Assembly (NCBI RefSeq): GCF_900095695.1
Contig: NZ_FMIQ01000005.1
Location: 1 to 64,000 of the forward strand
Length of the DNA: 64,000 bases
Direction of reading: 5' to 3'
Origin: Hafnia alvei
GTDB lineage: Bacteria > Pseudomonadota > Gammaproteobacteria > Enterobacterales > Enterobacteriaceae
The notes below the pieces were generated by a model. It ran no database searches. It was not told the origin of the DNA and was given only the letters and a program-made list of their open reading frames with translations. Shown one piece after another: positions 8,271-16,842 of the stretch (the stretch's first letter is position 1; every line of letters begins with the position of its first letter). The position numbers were made by a program, and so were the translations under genes.

Positions 8271-9662
8271 TTACTGATGTGCCAGCTCGGCTTCTTCTTC
8301 AGAGTCAAACACGCTCTTATCGGTTTGACGCAGGATCTGGCTGGTGATGGTGCCGGCCGCCATAGAACCATTCACGTTCAGCGCGGTACGGCCCATATCA
8401 ATCAGGGGCTCAACGGAGATAAGCAACGCTACGAGCGTAACGGGTAACCCCATCGCGGGTAACACGATCAGCGCAGCGAAGGTTGCGCCGCCGCCAACGC
8501 CTGCAACGCCTGCCGAACTCACGGTAACAATACCCACCAGCGTCGCAATCCACAGCGGATCGAGTGGGTTAATCCCTACGGTTGGCGCAACCATCACCGC
8601 TAACATCGCAGGATAAAGCCCCGCACAGCCGTTTTGGCCAATAGTGGCACCAAAGGACGCTGAGAAGCTGGCGATAGATTCAGGCACGCCAATGCGACGG
8701 GTTTGTGCTTCCACGTTCAATGGAATACTGGCTGCGCTAGAACGGCTGGTGAAGGCGAATGTCAGAACCGGCCAGACTTTGCGGAAGAATTTCAGTGGGT
8801 TAATGCCGGTAAACGACAGCAATAAGCCGTGTACCACAAACATGATCGCCAAGCCAAGATAGGACGCAACCACGAAGCTGCCGAGTTTGATGATGTCGTG
8901 CATGTTCGAACCCGCAACCACTTTGGTCATCAGCGCCAGTACGCCGTATGGTGTCAGCTTCATAATCTGTCGAACCAGCTTCATCACCAGCGATTGCAGG
9001 GTGTCGATAGCGGTAAGAACGCGTTTACCTTTAACTTCATCATCTTTTAGCAGCTGCAGCGCCGCCGTTCCCAAGATCGCCGCAAAGATAACTACGCTGA
9101 TAATAGAGGTGGGGCTCGCACCGGTTAGGTCGGCAAACGGGTTTTTAGGGATAAATGACAGCACCAGCTGAGGAACGCTTAGGTCTGAAACTTTACCCGC
9201 ATAGTTGGTATTGATCGCGGCCAGACGCGCGGTTTCTTGTACACCCTGAACCAAACCTTCGGCCGTTAAGCCAAATAGATTAGTCACCAACACCCCAACT
9301 AATGCTGCGATCATCGTGGTGAACAGCAGAGTGCCGATAGAAAGGAAGCTGATTTTGCCCAGCGATGAAGCGTTATGTAGCTTAGCGACGGCGCTCAAAA
9401 TTGAAACTAACACCAGCGGCATCACAATCATTTGCAGCAGTTGTACGTAGCCGTTACCGACAATGTTGAACCAGCTAATAGAGTCTTTGAGTACGGGGTT
9501 GTCTGAACCGTAAACCAGCTGTAGCCCTAAACCAAATAGGACACCCATAAATAAGCCGACTAAAACTTTTTTAGCGAGGCTCCATTTAGTACGACGCGTC
9601 TGTGCCAGCAGCAATAAAAGCGCCACAAACACCAGCACGTTAATCACGAGCGGTAGGTTCAT
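8271..9662 (-). CDS. tcyP: TcyP (YdjN), L-cystine:Na+ symporter
   Basis: Dicarboxylate/amino acid:cation symporter (DAACS) family protein that imports L-cystine. The 463-residue product equals the E. coli length and agrees closely in [34 protein letters not shown] (serine-rich re-entrant loop), [18 protein letters not shown] and the ending EEAELAHQ. I start at the ATG 9662 ([12 protein letters not shown]), which has GGAG seven bases upstream and matches E. coli; a TTG at 9674 would add four residues. E. coli tcyP is a CysB/sulfur-limitation gene; I could not pick out a CysB site in the upstream gap. Confidence 0.95.
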   Translation of the reverse strand: MNLPLVINVLVFVALLLLLAQTRRTKWSLAKKVLVGLFMGVLFGLGLQLVYGSDNPVLKDSISWFNIVGNGYVQLLQMIVMPLVLVSILSAVAKLHNASSLGKISFLSIGTLLFTTMIAALVGVLVTNLFGLTAEGLVQGVQETARLAAINTNYAGKVSDLSVPQLVLSFIPKNPFADLTGASPTSIISVVIFAAILGTAALQLLKDDEVKGKRVLTAIDTLQSLVMKLVRQIMKLTPYGVLALMTKVVAGSNMHDIIKLGSFVVASYLGLAIMFVVHGLLLSFTGINPLKFFRKVWPVLTFAFTSRSSAASIPLNVEAQTRRIGVPESIASFSASFGATIGQNGCAGLYPAMLAVMVAPTVGINPLDPLWIATLVGIVTVSSAGVAGVGGGATFAALIVLPAMGLPVTLVALLISVEPLIDMGRTALNVNGSMAAGTITSQILRQTDKSVFDSEEEAELAHQ

Positions 9663-9906
9663 CCCAATCTCCAAATTTCTAATATATGTTTTTATACGTT
9701 CCGGCGTGCCCTAAGGACGCCGCAGCCTCGTTGGGCCACGTGCTAACCTACGCTGAAACGTGATTGTCTTAATCAATGCTATATATGCTAACAGCACCCT
9801 ACATGTGATGCTTATATCCAAAATGAATTTATTATAATTTTTGCATCGAGTTTGTGTGCTAAACAGTCAAAACGAAGGGTTTGTAACCAGTGCAGTGTGA
9901 TTTCCG

Positions 9907-10449
9907 TCATAATTTATGACTTACATATCTGAGTAAATCGTAAAAAGGCATTAAATCACCGCCCCAATATAGTGCATAGCCCACCAGAGACATGCATAAG
10001 ATCCGCTCTAACTGATTGCCTTTCTGAGAATTGAGTATCGGTAGCCGGAAACGCCAGCGAATGGGCCATAGCAAAGGCACACCGGCGGGGGTGAGCATAT
10101 CGGCAAGCAGATGGCTTAGATATCCGATCACCATTGCGTGCATGGCGTCAACGGGGATCCCCATGTAGCTCGGCATTTCACAGTTCAGTAGAAAAACGCC
10201 GCCGATGACCGCAAGCAGGCTATGCGTAAAGCCGCGATGACCAAACATGCGCGCGATAGGTGACGACAACCATTTAAGGCGTTGCCCAAGAACTGATTTT
10301 GGATGATCGATATCTGGCCACAAGCAGGTGAGCAAGGCACCGGGAATGATATGCCACCAGTCTCCATGGGCGAGCGCAGGCGTCAATTCCGCTTTTTTAG
10401 CGAAAATGGCACAAGCGACAGAAAAAATAAGATGGCCTTCCGCCGTCAT
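9907..10449 (-). CDS. ydjM: YdjM, SOS-inducible inner-membrane hydrolase-like protein
   Basis: The 180-residue product belongs to the YdjM/LexA-regulated membrane-bound metal-dependent hydrolase family (DUF457). The start MTAEGHLIFSVACAIFAK and the segments DIDHPKSVLGQRLKW, GHRGFTHSLLAV and GYLSHLLADMLTPAGVPLLWP match E. coli YdjM. His/Asp-rich motifs (DIDHP, HRGFTHS, SHLLAD) are the likely metal ligands and sit between hydrophobic helices. I use the ATG at 10449 rather than 10488 because the extra 13 residues have no E. coli equivalent. A LexA-like box 92 bases upstream supports SOS control, as in E. coli. Confidence 0.9.
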   Translation of the reverse strand: MTAEGHLIFSVACAIFAKKAELTPALAHGDWWHIIPGALLTCLWPDIDHPKSVLGQRLKWLSSPIARMFGHRGFTHSLLAVIGGVFLLNCEMPSYMGIPVDAMHAMVIGYLSHLLADMLTPAGVPLLWPIRWRFRLPILNSQKGNQLERILCMSLVGYALYWGGDLMPFYDLLRYVSHKL

Positions 10450-10540
10450 GATAAAACTCGCCGAGGGTACTGGTAATTTATCCAGCATATCGGAGTTTTC
10501 GCAGGAAGCAAGAGGTGACAGCGTAACAGATGACTGTTTG

Positions 10541-10556
10541 CTGTATAAATATACAT
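10541..10556 (-). promoter_or_regulatory. LexA-like box upstream of ydjM
   Basis: CTGT-ATAAATAT-ACAT matches the CTGT-N8-ACAG consensus at seven of eight fixed positions with the usual AT-rich centre. It directly abuts the hxpB terminator and precedes the SOS gene ydjM. Confidence 0.7.
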
Positions 10557-10581
10557 AAAACGGAGCCTGAGGTAGGCTCCG
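10556..10581 (-). terminator. Terminator of hxpB
   Basis: CGGAGCCT and AGGCTCCG arms with a five-base loop are followed on the minus strand by TTTTATG, shortly after the hxpB stop codon. Confidence 0.75.
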
Positions 10582-10598
10582 CTTGGTTTTAACGTTGA

Positions 10599-11261
10599 TT
10601 AAGGCTGAATATTCGCCGCAGTGAGTTCGTTGAGATTGTTTAACTTCACATCGGCTAATGCCCAGCGAGGATCGCTAATATTCTCCGGCGCGGGTACCAC
10701 AATAGAGCGCATTCGAGCAGCTTTGGTGGCGATCATGCCGTTAAACGAATCTTCGAGCGTCACGCAGTTGAGGGGATCTACGCCAAGTTGCTGAGCGGCG
10801 TTAAGATAAACTTCAGGGTGCGGTTTGCTATACGGTAATGCTTCTGCCGAAACCACGGCGTCGAAATACTGGCTGATGCTAAACATGTCCAGCACTTCGT
10901 TAAGCATATAAAGCGGTGACGCCGAGGCTAAACCGATTTTCATTCCCTGCTGACGACACAGTTTTAACGCGTGTTCAACGCCGGGCAGCAACGGTTTGGT
11001 CTCACGCACCAGATCAATGACGCGGCGAATAATGCGCTCAGTCACTTCTTCTTGGCTTGCGCCTTGCCATGGCGTGCGCTGATACCAAAGTTTTACGACT
11101 AAATCGATGCGTAGGCCTAGGGTTTCAGGAACATTCGCTGCATCAACGTCGATGCCTAAGGAGGAAAATACATCGTGTTCTCCTTGAGTCCATAGTGGTT
11201 CAGAATCTATCAGTAACCCATCCATATCGAAAATTACGGCTTCAATGCGACTCACAGGCAT
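10599..11261 (-). CDS. hxpB: HxpB (YniC), HAD-type hexitol/sugar phosphatase
   Basis: HAD-superfamily hydrolase that dephosphorylates 2-deoxyglucose-6-phosphate and related sugar and hexitol phosphates in the cytosol. The 220-residue product is close to E. coli YniC (222). HAD motif I is VIFDMDGLLIDSE, with nucleophile and acid Asp12 and Asp14. Motif II is in GLASASP, motif III is the Lys of SKPHPEVY, and motif IV is VTLEDSFNG. The first 100 or so residues after motif I form the helical cap. Order and orientation relative to yniB and ydjM are as in E. coli. A near-palindrome AGGTGGTTTAAGACCGCCT (11271-11289) lies just upstream. Confidence 0.93.
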   Translation of the reverse strand: MPVSRIEAVIFDMDGLLIDSEPLWTQGEHDVFSSLGIDVDAANVPETLGLRIDLVVKLWYQRTPWQGASQEEVTERIIRRVIDLVRETKPLLPGVEHALKLCRQQGMKIGLASASPLYMLNEVLDMFSISQYFDAVVSAEALPYSKPHPEVYLNAAQQLGVDPLNCVTLEDSFNGMIATKAARMRSIVVPAPENISDPRWALADVKLNNLNELTAANIQP

Positions 11262-11483
11262 TCCCTCATCTAGGTGGTTTAAGACCGCCTGAACCTATGT
11301 TCAGCGTCATAACTTTATTTGCTGCGGGTACTCTAACATTCACGCCGCTTTTGGTTAAGCCAGTTATACTAGACGAACCTAAAGTATCAGCAAACCTGAC
11401 CAATCAATTCAATCAGTTGAGATTGCGATAACGGAAACAGCCACGTAGACTGCCGTTATTCAAGGCGATAATTACGCATCTAG

Positions 11484-11559
11484 CCAACGTAATTCGAGTT
11501 GCAGTGTGGCGGCAAATGAGCGCGGCCCACAAAGAGGCAGCTTGAAATATGACGGGTAT
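11484..11559 (-). repeat. Short ERIC element, internally deleted
   Basis: Read on the minus strand it opens ATACCCGTCATATTTCAAGC, continues with GCTCATTTGCCGCC and GCAACTCGAATTA, and so carries both ends of the ERIC consensus but lacks most of the central dyad. It ends 20 bases before yniB and may form part of its leader. The rest of the 11262-11578 gap holds the divergent hxpB and yniB promoters. Confidence 0.75.
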
Positions 11560-11578
11560 TTCAAATTAAGGGGATGGC

Positions 11579-12124
11579 ATGACCTACCAACAAGCTGGTT
11601 GGGTTGCGGTGGCAAAACGGATATTCGGGTGGATAGTTTTTATTCCAGCGCTGCTTTCAACCACGGTGTCGATACTTAACTTTCTCTATCAGCATAGCCA
11701 AAAGCAAGAAGGGCTTAATGCCGTCATGCTGGACTTCGTGCACGTGATGATTGATATGGTGAAGTTTAATACCCATTTTCTGGATGTGTTCTGGTTCAAT
11801 TCACCGCAGCCGGTATTAGGGCAGGGATTTACCGGCGGTAATATCATGTTTTGGATCATCTACTGGCTGATCTTTGTGGGAATGGCACTGCAAGCCTCGG
11901 GGGCTCGCATGTCACGGCAGGTGCGTCATATTCGCGAAGGTATTGAAGACCAGCTGATTTTAGAACAGATGAAAGGGGCTGAAGGTCATTCACGTGAAGC
12001 GTTAGAAAAACGCATTGTGTTGCCGCGCCATACCATTTTCCTGCAGTTTTTCCCACTGTATATTCTGCCAATTATCGTGGCGGTGATCGGGTACTTTATT
12101 TTGAAGCTGCTCGGGTTGGTGTAA
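11579..12124 (+). CDS. yniB: YniB, conserved inner-membrane protein
   Basis: The 181-residue product is very like E. coli YniB (178), from the start MTYQQAGWVAVAKRIFGW through NAVMLDFVHVMIDMVKFNT, GMALQASGARMSRQ and the C-terminal FLQFFPLYILPIIV. Hydrophobic stretches at about residues 15-37, 88-107 and 155-178 predict three membrane helices, with a charged, helical loop of about 45 residues (RQVRHIREGIEDQLILEQM) facing the cytosol. Function is unknown. The ATG at 11579 has AAGGGG nearby. It is convergent with yniA across a shared terminator. Confidence 0.9.
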   Translation: MTYQQAGWVAVAKRIFGWIVFIPALLSTTVSILNFLYQHSQKQEGLNAVMLDFVHVMIDMVKFNTHFLDVFWFNSPQPVLGQGFTGGNIMFWIIYWLIFVGMALQASGARMSRQVRHIREGIEDQLILEQMKGAEGHSREALEKRIVLPRHTIFLQFFPLYILPIIVAVIGYFILKLLGLV

Positions 12125-12148
12125 CTCACGACAACGCGGGTAGGCTAA

Positions 12149-12180
12149 TAAAAAAGCTCACTTTACGGTGAGCTTTTTTA
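12149..12180. terminator. Bidirectional terminator between yniB and yniA
   Basis: A perfect stem GCTCAC-TTTAC-GGTGAGC is flanked by A6 on the left and T6 on the right, so it can terminate both convergent genes. Confidence 0.85.
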
Positions 12181-12196
12181 CAGGGAAGCAGAAAAT

Positions 12197-13069
12197 CTAC
12201 GCCACATCTTTCTCCATCAAACGGTCAATCGCTTGAATAGCGGTCTCCAAATGTGGCCCTGCGAACAGGTTGCACATATTCAATTGATGGTAAAGCTGGT
12301 ACACAGGCTGACGCTCAATAAATGATGTCGGCAGCGGCCAAACGCTTTGATAACCGTCATAAATTTGGGCAGGCAGCAACGAAAATAGCGGCAGCATGGC
12401 TAAATCACATTCGCGGTCGCCCCAGTAGCAAGCAGGATCGAAAATCACCGGCCCTTGCGCACTGAGCCCCATATTCGCCGGCCAGAGATCGCCGTGCAGC
12501 AGTGAAGGCTGCGGCTGGTGGTTGTGTAAACGCTGCTCAACGGCGGTTACGATGCTGTCGATATCGCCGAAATGAATGCCTTTTTCCGCAGCGAGCTGCA
12601 ATTGCCAGCCGATACGTTGTTCAGAAAAGAATTTGGCCCAGCGGCGCTGCCAAGTATTCGGCTGTGGGGAAGTGGAAAGGTGATTGTCGTAATCGAAACC
12701 AAATTGAGGCTGTTCGCTCCACTGATGTAAACGTGCGAGTTGCTGACCGAATAGATAGGCATTGTGGGCATCAAGTGGACGCACCGGCAAATATTCCAGT
12801 AGTAAAAAACTGGCCTCGCGCGTGGCACCAACGCCATAAACCTGCGGTGTTTTTACCGTATGGCTACGCGCCAAGCAGGCTAACTGATCCGCTTCGGCCT
12901 TAAAATCTTGTAGGAAGTCGGGGGTGTCACATTTGATAAAGACCTGATGTTCGCCATCGCTAACACACCAAGCCTGATGGACTTCGCCGCCAGGGAGTTC
13001 ACGTTTTTCGCGGATGGTAAAGGCTCGGTCAAAGTGTCCGCATAATAACTGACTTACAGCTTGCCACAT
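12197..13069 (-). CDS. yniA: YniA, fructosamine-kinase-like protein
   Basis: Member of the fructosamine/ketosamine-3-kinase family (protein-kinase-like fold), which phosphorylates glycated amines for protein repair; the E. coli protein is of this family with unclear substrate. The 290-residue product shows the N-lobe VFIKCDTP lysine, LLLEYLPVRPLD as hinge, LHGDLWPANMG (catalytic HGD and metal Asn) and the metal-binding FDPACYWGDRECDLAM. Length is close to the family norm (about 286). It is preceded on the same strand by a ydiZ-like gene, exactly as in E. coli, though an ERIC element now lies between them. Confidence 0.92.
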   Translation of the reverse strand: MWQAVSQLLCGHFDRAFTIREKRELPGGEVHQAWCVSDGEHQVFIKCDTPDFLQDFKAEADQLACLARSHTVKTPQVYGVGATREASFLLLEYLPVRPLDAHNAYLFGQQLARLHQWSEQPQFGFDYDNHLSTSPQPNTWQRRWAKFFSEQRIGWQLQLAAEKGIHFGDIDSIVTAVEQRLHNHQPQPSLLHGDLWPANMGLSAQGPVIFDPACYWGDRECDLAMLPLFSLLPAQIYDGYQSVWPLPTSFIERQPVYQLYHQLNMCNLFAGPHLETAIQAIDRLMEKDVA

Positions 13070-13083
13070 GGTGTACCCCCTAT

Positions 13084-13174
13084 ATACCCGTCATATTTCA
13101 AATGGCGTCTTTGCTGGTTGTGTTCATTACTCCGAACCTGATACCACCGCAATGCAACTCGAACTATTTTGGAT
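13084..13174 (+). repeat. Degenerate ERIC element upstream of yniA
   Basis: Begins ATACCCGTCATATTTCAA and ends GCAACTCGAACTATTTTGGATA, matching both ERIC ends, while the centre has diverged and the core dyad is hardly recognisable. The remainder of 13175-13370 shows nothing I can assign. Confidence 0.7.
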
Positions 13175-13370
13175 AGCGTTCGTGAATGGAACTGGCATTA
13201 TATTTCCCTTGAAATCATTCATGAGCGCGAATGTTCTAGGGCATATATATAGGTGAACATAGTTATGTGATGCTATTTTGACCGTAACCGCTGTGCTAAT
13301 GAACGTAAAGTACAAAAAAGGGCAATCAGCTAATTTCTGTTAATTACTTGATCTGAAATAAAATAGGCAG

Positions 13371-13691
13371 CTAATGCTGCCCTTTAGATGGATTCCTTGT
13401 CGCCCAAAGCTGGGTGAAATATTCATCGCGCAAAACGGCTTCCACTTCGGGTTCTTGGCCCAATGCTACTTTTCCTAACGCCTGAGCAAGGCGCTCAACG
13501 TCGGTCTTATCCTGTAGGCTGGTGATGGCGTAGCTATTGGGTCCCAGTTCATGGGGAATACCGTCAGAATCCGCGACGGTAGTCGCAAACCCCTCCAACA
13601 TGAGTTGGTTGTTGAGCTTGGCGGTTTCCGCAAGATCGGCCTGCGGATAACTGAAGGTCACTACATAGCAAGCAATAGCAGATTGACTCAT
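13371..13691 (-). CDS. YdiZ-like small protein (probable DUF2622)
   Basis: The 106-residue cytosolic protein has no signal or membrane segment. The pattern YVVTFSYPQADLAETAKLNN, then GIPHELGPNSYAI, then ERLAQALGKVALGQEPEVE recalls E. coli YdiZ (DUF2622). Position strengthens this: ydiZ is the gene directly upstream of yniA in E. coli, in the same orientation. I start at the ATG 13691 (MSQSAIACYVV), with GAGG seven bases upstream, rather than 13712. Function is unknown. The family assignment rests on memory of YdiZ and on synteny. Confidence 0.6.
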   Translation of the reverse strand: MSQSAIACYVVTFSYPQADLAETAKLNNQLMLEGFATTVADSDGIPHELGPNSYAITSLQDKTDVERLAQALGKVALGQEPEVEAVLRDEYFTQLWATRNPSKGQH

Positions 13692-13859
13692 GGAGTACCT
13701 CAATTGGTGCATTTAACTGAATAATCATAGCCTATAAATAGACGAAAAATGTGTGTAAAAGGGTGAATTGAGCAACAAATCGTAAAAATCAACTAGCCAA
13801 AGACCTTTTTTTCTGGCAACATCCACCACGGACCAACATACGCAGAGGATCTCGCAACG

Positions 13860-14510
13860 GTGAAGAAACGAATCAGTTGCATGTTGGCGGTATTGCTTTT
13901 GGCTGGGTGTGCGAAAGAGCAAACACCGCCTCAAACAGTAAAGTTAAACGTCAACAACAATGCTCGCGGTAGTTTTTTAGATGCACGAACGCCACCTGAT
14001 GGAGAGTTTGGAACCTATATCCGAACGGCCTCAAACAGTTATGGCATTGATGAAACCTTAATAAAGGCCATTATTCAGGTTGAATCAGGAGGAAATCCTC
14101 ACGCAGTCAGTACATCTAATGCCATCGGGCTGATGCAGTTAAAAGCTTCAACGGCAGGTAAGGATGCTTACCGCAAGAAGGGACGAGGCGGGCAACCAAC
14201 GTCGCGTGAGTTAAAAGATCCTGCGGTTAATATTGATTTAGGCACTGCCTATCTCAATATCTTGCAGAATCAGCAGTTAGCCGGAATATCAAACCCTAAG
14301 ACCATGCGCTATGCGATGATCGTATCGTATGCCAACGGAGCAGGGGCCATGTTGAGGACGTTCTCGCCAAACCGTAAGGTCGCGATCGACAAAATCAACA
14401 GCATGTCACCGGAAGCTTTTTATCAGCATATCCAAAAACGACATCCGGCAGCGCAGGCTCCGCGTTATCTGTGGAAGGTAAACACCGCGTATCTCGCGAT
14501 GGTGCAATAA
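13860..14510 (+). CDS. emtA: EmtA (MltE), endo-type membrane-bound lytic transglycosylase
   Basis: Outer-membrane lipoprotein that cleaves peptidoglycan glycan strands endolytically, giving 1,6-anhydroMurNAc ends. The 216-residue product has signal and lipobox MKKRISCMLAVLLLAGC (Cys17). The SLT domain carries the catalytic glutamate in IIQVESGGNP (Glu75), then SNAIGLMQLKAST, the SYANGAGAM segment and APRYLWKV near the end, all as in E. coli EmtA (203). The start codon is GTG at 13860; a Met at residue 8 would lose the positive N region of the signal. A long hairpin follows the gene. Confidence 0.9.
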   Translation: MKKRISCMLAVLLLAGCAKEQTPPQTVKLNVNNNARGSFLDARTPPDGEFGTYIRTASNSYGIDETLIKAIIQVESGGNPHAVSTSNAIGLMQLKASTAGKDAYRKKGRGGQPTSRELKDPAVNIDLGTAYLNILQNQQLAGISNPKTMRYAMIVSYANGAGAMLRTFSPNRKVAIDKINSMSPEAFYQHIQKRHPAAQAPRYLWKVNTAYLAMVQ

Positions 14511-14543
14511 AACGCATTCAAGCAGTACATCAGGCCATGTCCT

Positions 14544-14585
14544 GACTGTGGTTAGCCCTTATAAGGCTGTAGGTTAACCACAGTC
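14544..14585. repeat. Long hairpin downstream of emtA
   Basis: Perfect 11-base arms GACTGTGGTTA (14544-14554) and TAACCACAGTC (14575-14585) enclose a second small dyad. No T run follows on either side, so it is not a classical terminator; it may protect the emtA 3' end or be part of the adjoining repeat array. Confidence 0.55.
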
Positions 14586-14600
14586 ATCTCCCTCGTCGCC

Positions 14601-15070
14601 ATTGAAACCACAGCAGCGTTGGCTGCATTCACTCGCCCAAATCACTGACTAATGTCAGCTCATTGGGATTCGCTCATTTGCCGCCTTGCTGTGATTCCAA
14701 TGGCTTTGAGGGCTTTCGTATTGAAACCACAACTGTGTTGGCTGCATTCGCTCGCCCAACAAATCTGCCTGGAGCAGATTTGAACGCAGTTTACTGTGGC
14801 CCGAAGGGTGAAGCCCATGGATGGGCTGAATAATGTCAGCTCATTGGGACTCGCTCATTTGCCGCCTTGCTGTGATTCCAATGGCTTTGAGGGCTTTCAT
14901 ATTGAAACCACAGCTGTGTTGGCTGCATTCGCTCGCCAGAATAATCACTGACTAATATCAGCTCATTGGGACTCACGCATTTGCCGCCTTGCTGAGATTC
15001 TAATGGGCTTTGAGGGCGTTCATATTTTGAAACCGTAGCTGCGTTGGCGGCTTTCATGAACCAACGTTGG
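14601..15070 (+). repeat. Tandem array of ERIC-derived units
   Basis: Three units starting at 14601, 14720 and 14901, plus a partial one at 15024, each open ATTGAAACCACA (or a close variant), pass through GTTGGCTGCATTC and share the ERIC-like core GTCAGCTCATTGGGA, CGCTCATTTGCCGCCTTGCT and GGCTTTGAGGGC. Unit 2 carries an extra segment of about 65 bases with the dyad AAATCTGC-CTGGA-GCAGATTT (14761-14781). The ends differ from standard ERIC. The remaining gap to 15374 is AT-rich with no gene that I can support. Confidence 0.75.
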
Positions 15071-15374
15071 GATGGTCTAGCAGCAATTTTTGCGGTTTTT
15101 TGTGCTGTAAAATTCAACTTTTGTGACTTTTTTATCAAAATTCTTTATCCTTCTCTCCGCACTTATTCCGCAATCGTTTTGCTTTTTTGATAACTCATTG
15201 TTTTTAAACGTTCTTAGAACTAATGAGTGTCGCCTGCGGAATTGAACTCTGTGCTTCCTGCGCGATATGGCCTTAGGCCAGCTCATAACAGCGATCTACA
15301 AAAGTGCAGGACACATTTGGGCAGAACAGGATGTCTGCGTTGGCCCACGTTTCACAAAGAAGGTAAGTGAATTA

Positions 15375-16658
15375 ATGAGTATTATTTCCCCTGATGCTGG
15401 TCGGGTAGCGACAGAACGCCCGTCCAAGTGGAATAAAACAGACACAGTCTGGATGTTTGGGCTTTATGCCACGGCGGTTGGTGCGGGTACGCTATTTTTG
15501 CCTATCAACGCCGGCTTGAACGGCCCGTTAGTCTTGATTTTGATGGCGATTTTGGCTTATCCATTAACCTATTTGCCGCATCGCGCACTTAGCCGCTTTG
15601 TATTATCAGGTTCAAGCCGTGACGGTGATATCACCGACGTGGTTGAAGAGCATTTCGGCATTTTGGCGGGTAAGGCCATCATGGTGCTGTATTTACTGGC
15701 CTTTTTCCCGATAGTTTTGGTGTACAGCATCTCCATTACCAATGCGTTGGAAAGCTTCTTGATAAACCAGTTCCACGTTACGCCGCCGCCGAGGATCTGG
15801 TTGAGCTTAGGCGTAGTAGCGGCGCTGAGTTTGATCCTGCGCACCGGTAAAGAGACGATTGTCGCGGCAATGGGGATTTTAGTCTTCCCATTGATTGTGT
15901 TCCTGCTGGGTATCTCTCTCTATCTGATCCCGTATTGGCACGTATCTGCATTTTTCACCGGCCTGCAGCAAACGTCGGTGAGCGACCCTCAATTATGGCG
16001 TTCACTCTGGCTGGCGGTTCCGGTGATGGTGTTCTCATTTAGCCATGCACCGATCATCTCTTCGTTCTCTTCCACCCAAAAGGGACTGTACGGCGAGGGG
16101 GCCGAGCGTCGCTGTGCGCGTATCATGCGCTATAGCTACATGATGATTTGTGTCAGCATTTTGTTCTTTGTCTTTAGCTGTGTGATGAGCCTGTCGCATG
16201 CTGAAATGTTGGCGGCACGCGATGAAAATATTACCGTGCTGTCGAGTTTGGCGAATAAATTCTCAAATCCATTAATCGCCTACTTAGGACCGGTGATGGC
16301 GATTTTGGCGATGTCGAAATCCTATTTGGGAACCTCGCTGGGCGTGACCGAAGGTGCCACCAGCTTGATTGACGGCGCGTTCCGCAGCGTGGGTAAGAAA
16401 GTGTCGTCCAATGTGACTCACAAGATCTCTGCGGTGTTGTTGTTTGCTGTAACGTGGTTGGTGACCTTCTTGAACCCAAGCGCGTTGCATATTATTGAAA
16501 CCATCAGTGGACCACTGATTGCGGTTATCCTGTTCATTCTGCCAATTTATGCCATTCATAAAGTGCCAGCGATGAAAAAATACCGTTCAATCACCAATCC
16601 TTTTGTGTTGATAATGGGCCTGATTGCATTGTCAGCGCTGGTCTACAGCCTGATCTAA
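15375..16658 (+). CDS. HAAAP-family serine/threonine-type amino acid:H+ symporter
   Basis: The 427-residue inner-membrane transporter has about 11 helices. KWNKTDTVWMFGLYATAVGAGTLFLP is the family N-terminal signature of the SdaC, TdcC and DlsT (YhaO) group; further matches are DVVEEHFGILAGK, SPIISSF-like APIISSFSST, and IYAIHKVPAMKKYR at the C terminus. Resemblance to DlsT and SdaC is about equal by eye, so I give no symbol; serine or threonine is the likely substrate. I start at the ATG 15375 (MSIISPDAGR); the frame to 15267 would add 36 poorly conserved residues. It is monocistronic with its own terminator and has no serine dehydratase gene beside it. Confidence 0.85.
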   Translation: MSIISPDAGRVATERPSKWNKTDTVWMFGLYATAVGAGTLFLPINAGLNGPLVLILMAILAYPLTYLPHRALSRFVLSGSSRDGDITDVVEEHFGILAGKAIMVLYLLAFFPIVLVYSISITNALESFLINQFHVTPPPRIWLSLGVVAALSLILRTGKETIVAAMGILVFPLIVFLLGISLYLIPYWHVSAFFTGLQQTSVSDPQLWRSLWLAVPVMVFSFSHAPIISSFSSTQKGLYGEGAERRCARIMRYSYMMICVSILFFVFSCVMSLSHAEMLAARDENITVLSSLANKFSNPLIAYLGPVMAILAMSKSYLGTSLGVTEGATSLIDGAFRSVGKKVSSNVTHKISAVLLFAVTWLVTFLNPSALHIIETISGPLIAVILFILPIYAIHKVPAMKKYRSITNPFVLIMGLIALSALVYSLI

Positions 16659-16679
16659 TCTTACGAAAATGCTCAAGTG

Positions 16680-16711
16680 AAAAGCCGTGCTGTGAAGCGC
16701 GGCTTTTTTTG
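16680..16711 (+). terminator. Terminator of the HAAAP transporter gene
   Basis: AAAAGCCGTGC and GCGCGGCTTTTTTT form a stem with one mismatch and a T7 tail, 22 bases after the stop codon. Confidence 0.8.
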
Positions 16712-16790
16712 TTTTTATCGAGCCTATTCATACTTAGAAAAGCATTTCGTTTGTAATTACGGGCAAGATTCTTTATTTTTACGTGCAAAT

Positions 16791-16809
16791 AAAACTTATT
16801 ATCATTACC
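16791..16809 (+). promoter_or_regulatory. Fur-like box upstream of the orphan binding protein
   Basis: By eye the 19-base window matches 13 of 19 positions of GATAATGATAATCATTATC, with the right half (ATTATCATTAC) the stronger. It lies 33 bases before the ATG of a siderophore-type binding protein, which makes iron control plausible. Confidence 0.55.
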
Positions 16810-16842
16810 AATTGACCATTTTGGTCATTCCAGGAGAGCTTT

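Noticed and set aside
13068-13256. Frame of 62 codons upstream of yniA
   Set aside because: It is made largely of an ERIC element and has no coding character.
14601-15070. CRISPR array
   Set aside because: Units are about 120-180 bases with near-identical content and no short repeat/unique spacer pattern. They match ERIC core sequence, and no cas genes are present.
14836-15286. Minus-strand frames in the repeat array
   Set aside because: They repeat the same peptide words (for example PLESQQGGK) only because the DNA is an ERIC-derived tandem array.
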